From Helicobacter muridarum (GTDB taxonomy: Bacteria > Campylobacterota > Campylobacteria > Campylobacterales > Helicobacteraceae), in NCBI RefSeq assembly GCF_000765805.2, contig NZ_JRPD02000008.1, positions 16,380 to 80,379 of the forward strand: DNA of 64,000 bases. Reading direction: 5' to 3'. How positions within the stretch are numbered: the first letter of the stretch is position 1; each line of letters starts with the position of its first letter. The notes beneath the pieces were generated by a model that was not told the origin of the DNA, ran no database searches, and worked only from the letters and a program-made list of their open reading frames with translations. Position numbers and translations under genes: made by a program. This document shows positions 62,134-64,000 of this stretch, one piece after another.

Positions 62134-62450
62134 TTGGCATAGCTATAAGCCGAGTTCTGTTTTAGGTAATTATTTATCTTGATGATATTTCACAATATCA
62201 TTCTAGCGAATAGCTAATATTGAGACATTTACCTGCTATTCTTGCTACGGATTGGGTTTACATGGCATTTTTTATTGCTAAAAAATCGGTAGGCTCTTAC
62301 CCTGCCTTTTCACCCTTACCAATATTAAATATATTGGCGGTATATTTCTGTTGCACTATCCCTTAGGTTACCCTAGCCATTGGTTAAATGGAATCCTGTC
62401 TCGGTAGCTCGGACTTTCCTCTTTTAAAAAGCAATTACCTGCTATACCAA
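62134..62450 (-). ncRNA. rnpB: RNase P RNA (bacterial class A)
   Basis: Catalytic RNA that trims the 5' ends of tRNA precursors. On the minus strand the conserved GAGGAAAGTCCGAGCT block (near 62408-62423) and the 3' ACAGAACTCGGCTTAT block (near 62145-62160) form the paired P4 core; a GTAAGAGCCTACCG block lies between. The ends pair as P1: GGTATAGC near 62441-62448 with GCTATGCC near 62136-62143. T-rich sequence follows the 3' end. Ends are estimated to within a few bases. Confidence 0.93.
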
Positions 62451-62647
62451 GCTAGAAATGCTATCAAATAAACATAAACAACAAAAACCAAAATAAAAAT
62501 ATATTTAAGCCAATAAAGTTTAGCAAAGAGTTTCCTAAAAATGCAACAATTCTATTAAATATCCATTAAACACTATTAAAATAGATTACAATTAATGTGT
62601 TGATTGAATATTGTGTCATATACGACAATAAAATAAGTGTGATAAAT

Positions 62648-62653
62648 TATAAT
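62648..62653 (+). promoter_or_regulatory. -10 element of the efflux-adaptor gene
   Basis: A perfect TATAAT 38 bases before the ATG at 62692. No strong ribosome site is seen before that ATG (GTGAG at 9 bases). Confidence 0.4.
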
Positions 62654-62691
62654 AGCAATCTGCCCAAAATTATTTATTGTGAGTATCTATT

Positions 62692-63762
62692 ATGAAAGTG
62701 CTTATACTGTGTATTAATGTCATTGCTCTTGCATCTAGCATGCTTAGCTCGATTCTATATGCCAAACCTACTACAGTTGTTACAGTACCAATTAAAATAG
62801 GTTCACTACAAAAGCAAAGCATATTTGTAGGATCTCTAAACTACAAAGAAAGCTCTAAGATTGCAAGTCAACAAAAAGGCATAGTAGATACAATATATTT
62901 CAATGTGGGCGACAAGATAGCCAAAGGACAGAAATTAGTATCACTAAATACAGATATTATGAATAAAGAATTAGAAGTAAAGCTAGCAAAATTACAAGAA
63001 GCAAAATATCAGTCTCAAAAGATTCGCAATCAGTTAATAAGATATAAAAATCTACTTGATACGCAATCAATAGCACTCCAACAATATGAAAATCTAGAAT
63101 TCGAACTAAAAGCTAAAGAGGCATATATATTATCATTGCAGGCTGACTATGATCTATCGCTTGAAGAAACCAATAAGATGGTTATAACATCGCCATATTC
63201 AGGAGTGATATTAGATAAGCTAATTGGCATAGGAGAATGGTTGGGAGTAGGCGATCCTGTGGCACTAATGGTAAATACAACAAAAGTTGAAGTAATTGTA
63301 TATGTGCCTAGCAACATTATGACCTATCTAGAGCTAAATCAGAAAGTTTCTTTAACAATAAACAACAAGAATTATAAAGGCAATATAACCGCTCTAATTC
63401 CAAAAGCAGATGTTAGAACAAAAACCTTTCCTGTGCATATACATCTAAGCAATCAAGTTGGATTCTTTGATGGAATGGCTGTTGATGTGCATCTAAATAC
63501 ACATGGTAAGGTTAGCGGTTTTATAGTGCCACGAGATAGTATTGTATATTATCAGCAAAAAAATACTGTATTTGTAGTGCGAGATAATATAGCTATTGCA
63601 ATACCCGTTAATACACTAAGCCTACAAGATAAGCAGGCTGTTGTATCTGGAGCTTTTTTGGATTCTGATCTGGTTGTGGCAAGAGGACAAGATAGGATTT
63701 CGAATGGGGCTGAAGTAATAGAATATAAAACAAAAGCTAATGCACAAACCAAGAAAAAATAA
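62692..63762 (+). CDS. RND efflux periplasmic adaptor (membrane fusion protein)
   Basis: 356-residue HlyD/AcrA-type adaptor. A signal peptide (INVIALASSMLSSILYA) precedes the barrel-sandwich halves (DTIYFNVGDKIAKGQKLVSL and MVITSPYSGVILDKLIGIGEWLGVG are lipoyl-like half motifs), an alpha-helical hairpin between them (residues ~85-155) and a beta barrel (VHIHLSNQVGFFDGMAVDV). It lacks a lipoprotein Cys. No RND pump or TolC gene adjoins it; the following gene is on the other strand. Helicobacter RND systems usually are three-gene sets, so the partners must be elsewhere. Confidence 0.85.
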   Translation: MKVLILCINVIALASSMLSSILYAKPTTVVTVPIKIGSLQKQSIFVGSLNYKESSKIASQQKGIVDTIYFNVGDKIAKGQKLVSLNTDIMNKELEVKLAKLQEAKYQSQKIRNQLIRYKNLLDTQSIALQQYENLEFELKAKEAYILSLQADYDLSLEETNKMVITSPYSGVILDKLIGIGEWLGVGDPVALMVNTTKVEVIVYVPSNIMTYLELNQKVSLTINNKNYKGNITALIPKADVRTKTFPVHIHLSNQVGFFDGMAVDVHLNTHGKVSGFIVPRDSIVYYQQKNTVFVVRDNIAIAIPVNTLSLQDKQAVVSGAFLDSDLVVARGQDRISNGAEVIEYKTKANAQTKKK

Positions 63763-63774
63763 GGCTTGGCTAAT

Positions 63775-64000
63775 TTATAATTCTAAGATAAAGTAATTTA
63801 AATAATTAAAAGCATTAAAATAGACCCTTTCCTCCAAATTAACAGAATCATCAATGCGCCTTAATAATAATTCATCATTAGCTAAATCTACATTGAATTT
63901 ATCTTTGATTGCTTGTTTATATTTACTTCTTGCATTTGGACTTAGATTTTGCAAGGCTTTTGCTCTATGATTGCCTAAGAGTAAATATCCTTGTGAATCC
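63775..64000 (-). CDS. C-terminal fragment of an unknown protein, possible DdrB-like ParB-superfamily domain
   Basis: An open frame enters from the right edge and ends at 63775 (about 74 residues seen). The fragment contains YLLLGNHRAKALQNL followed by a helical SPNARSKYKQAIKDKF and ELLLRRIDD segment. The G-N-H-R-A-x-A-L pattern recalls DdrB-like ParB-superfamily domains found in large proteins of mobile elements. The match is from pattern memory only. Its beginning lies outside the window. Confidence 0.5.
   Translation of the reverse strand, partial: DSQGYLLLGNHRAKALQNLSPNARSKYKQAIKDKFNVDLANDELLLRRIDDSVNLEERVYFNAFNYLNYFILEL

Noticed and set aside
62134..62450. tmRNA or SRP RNA
   Set aside because: The GAGGAAAGTCCGAGCT and ACAGAACTCGGCTTAT blocks and P1 pairing identify RNase P RNA.

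Overview
The window is about one-third G+C and reads as a chromosomal segment of a Campylobacterota bacterium, most likely a Helicobacter, possibly an enterohepatic species. The evidence is the gene content and order: nhaA-yajC-secD-secF, pyrD next to an M16 protease, sigma-54 (GG-N10-GC) promoters in front of flgI and flgL, a cysteine-rich Sel1 (Hcp-like) lipoprotein, short PriA, and extended -10 promoters of the TGnTATAAT type with no clear -35. The genus is inferred; no 16S gene is present.

Layout. 1-3.6 kb: 3' part of an alpha-2-macroglobulin gene. 3.9-9.2 kb: a four-gene cassette (GABA-type aminotransferase, succinate-semialdehyde-type dehydrogenase, NCS1-like permease, amino-acid permease). 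9.3-10.5 kb: a polysaccharide deacetylase gene broken in three places. 10.6-18.3 kb: flgI, a glutathionylspermidine-synthase-like ATP-grasp gene, fbp, then cysE divergent from a dsbC-like gene followed by hisH and rpe. 18.4-22.4 kb (minus strand): Hcp-like lipoprotein, ruvB, lpxD, a DUF5718-like gene. 22.5-27.7 kb: a DciA/DUF721-like gene, a tiny LptM-like lipoprotein gene, and a two-gene operon encoding a ZorA/ZorB-like (MotA/ExbB plus OmpA) ion-driven motor with a tail of about 1,080 residues. 27.8-30.2 kb: pyrD and the M16 protease. 30.3-32.6 kb: a large membrane protein with an (AT)14 tract just after its start codon. 32.8-41.2 kb: nhaA, yajC, secD, secF, atpB, a small membrane protein, flgL. 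41.3-45.0 kb: priA, thiF, an RclC/DUF417-like gene. 45.2-49.9 kb: a glycan operon (galE, GtrA-type protein, FAD oxidoreductase, polytopic membrane protein). 49.9-53.2 kb: a four-gene polar amino-acid ABC transporter. 53.5-64 kb: ccdA, an unknown gene, an AMIN-domain protein, a Tat-exported isochorismatase-like hydrolase, fused trpGD, an OsmC-like gene, ligA, kdsA, rnpB, an efflux adaptor, and a partial gene at the right edge.

Two themes stand out. First, simple-sequence contingency loci: G12 inside galE (reading frame off as sequenced), (AT)14 in the 30.3-32.6 kb membrane gene (off as sequenced relative to its well-placed start), and (TA)14 in the last gene of the galE operon (on as sequenced). 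All three lie in likely surface-glycan genes, so the cell probably switches envelope glycans stochastically. Second, the ZorAB-like pair has no ZorC, ZorD or ZorE beside it, so it is either an orphan defence motor or a motor with another job.

No tRNA, CRISPR array, insertion sequence or prophage was recognised. One likely RNA gene, rnpB, is present on the minus strand near 62.1-62.5 kb.
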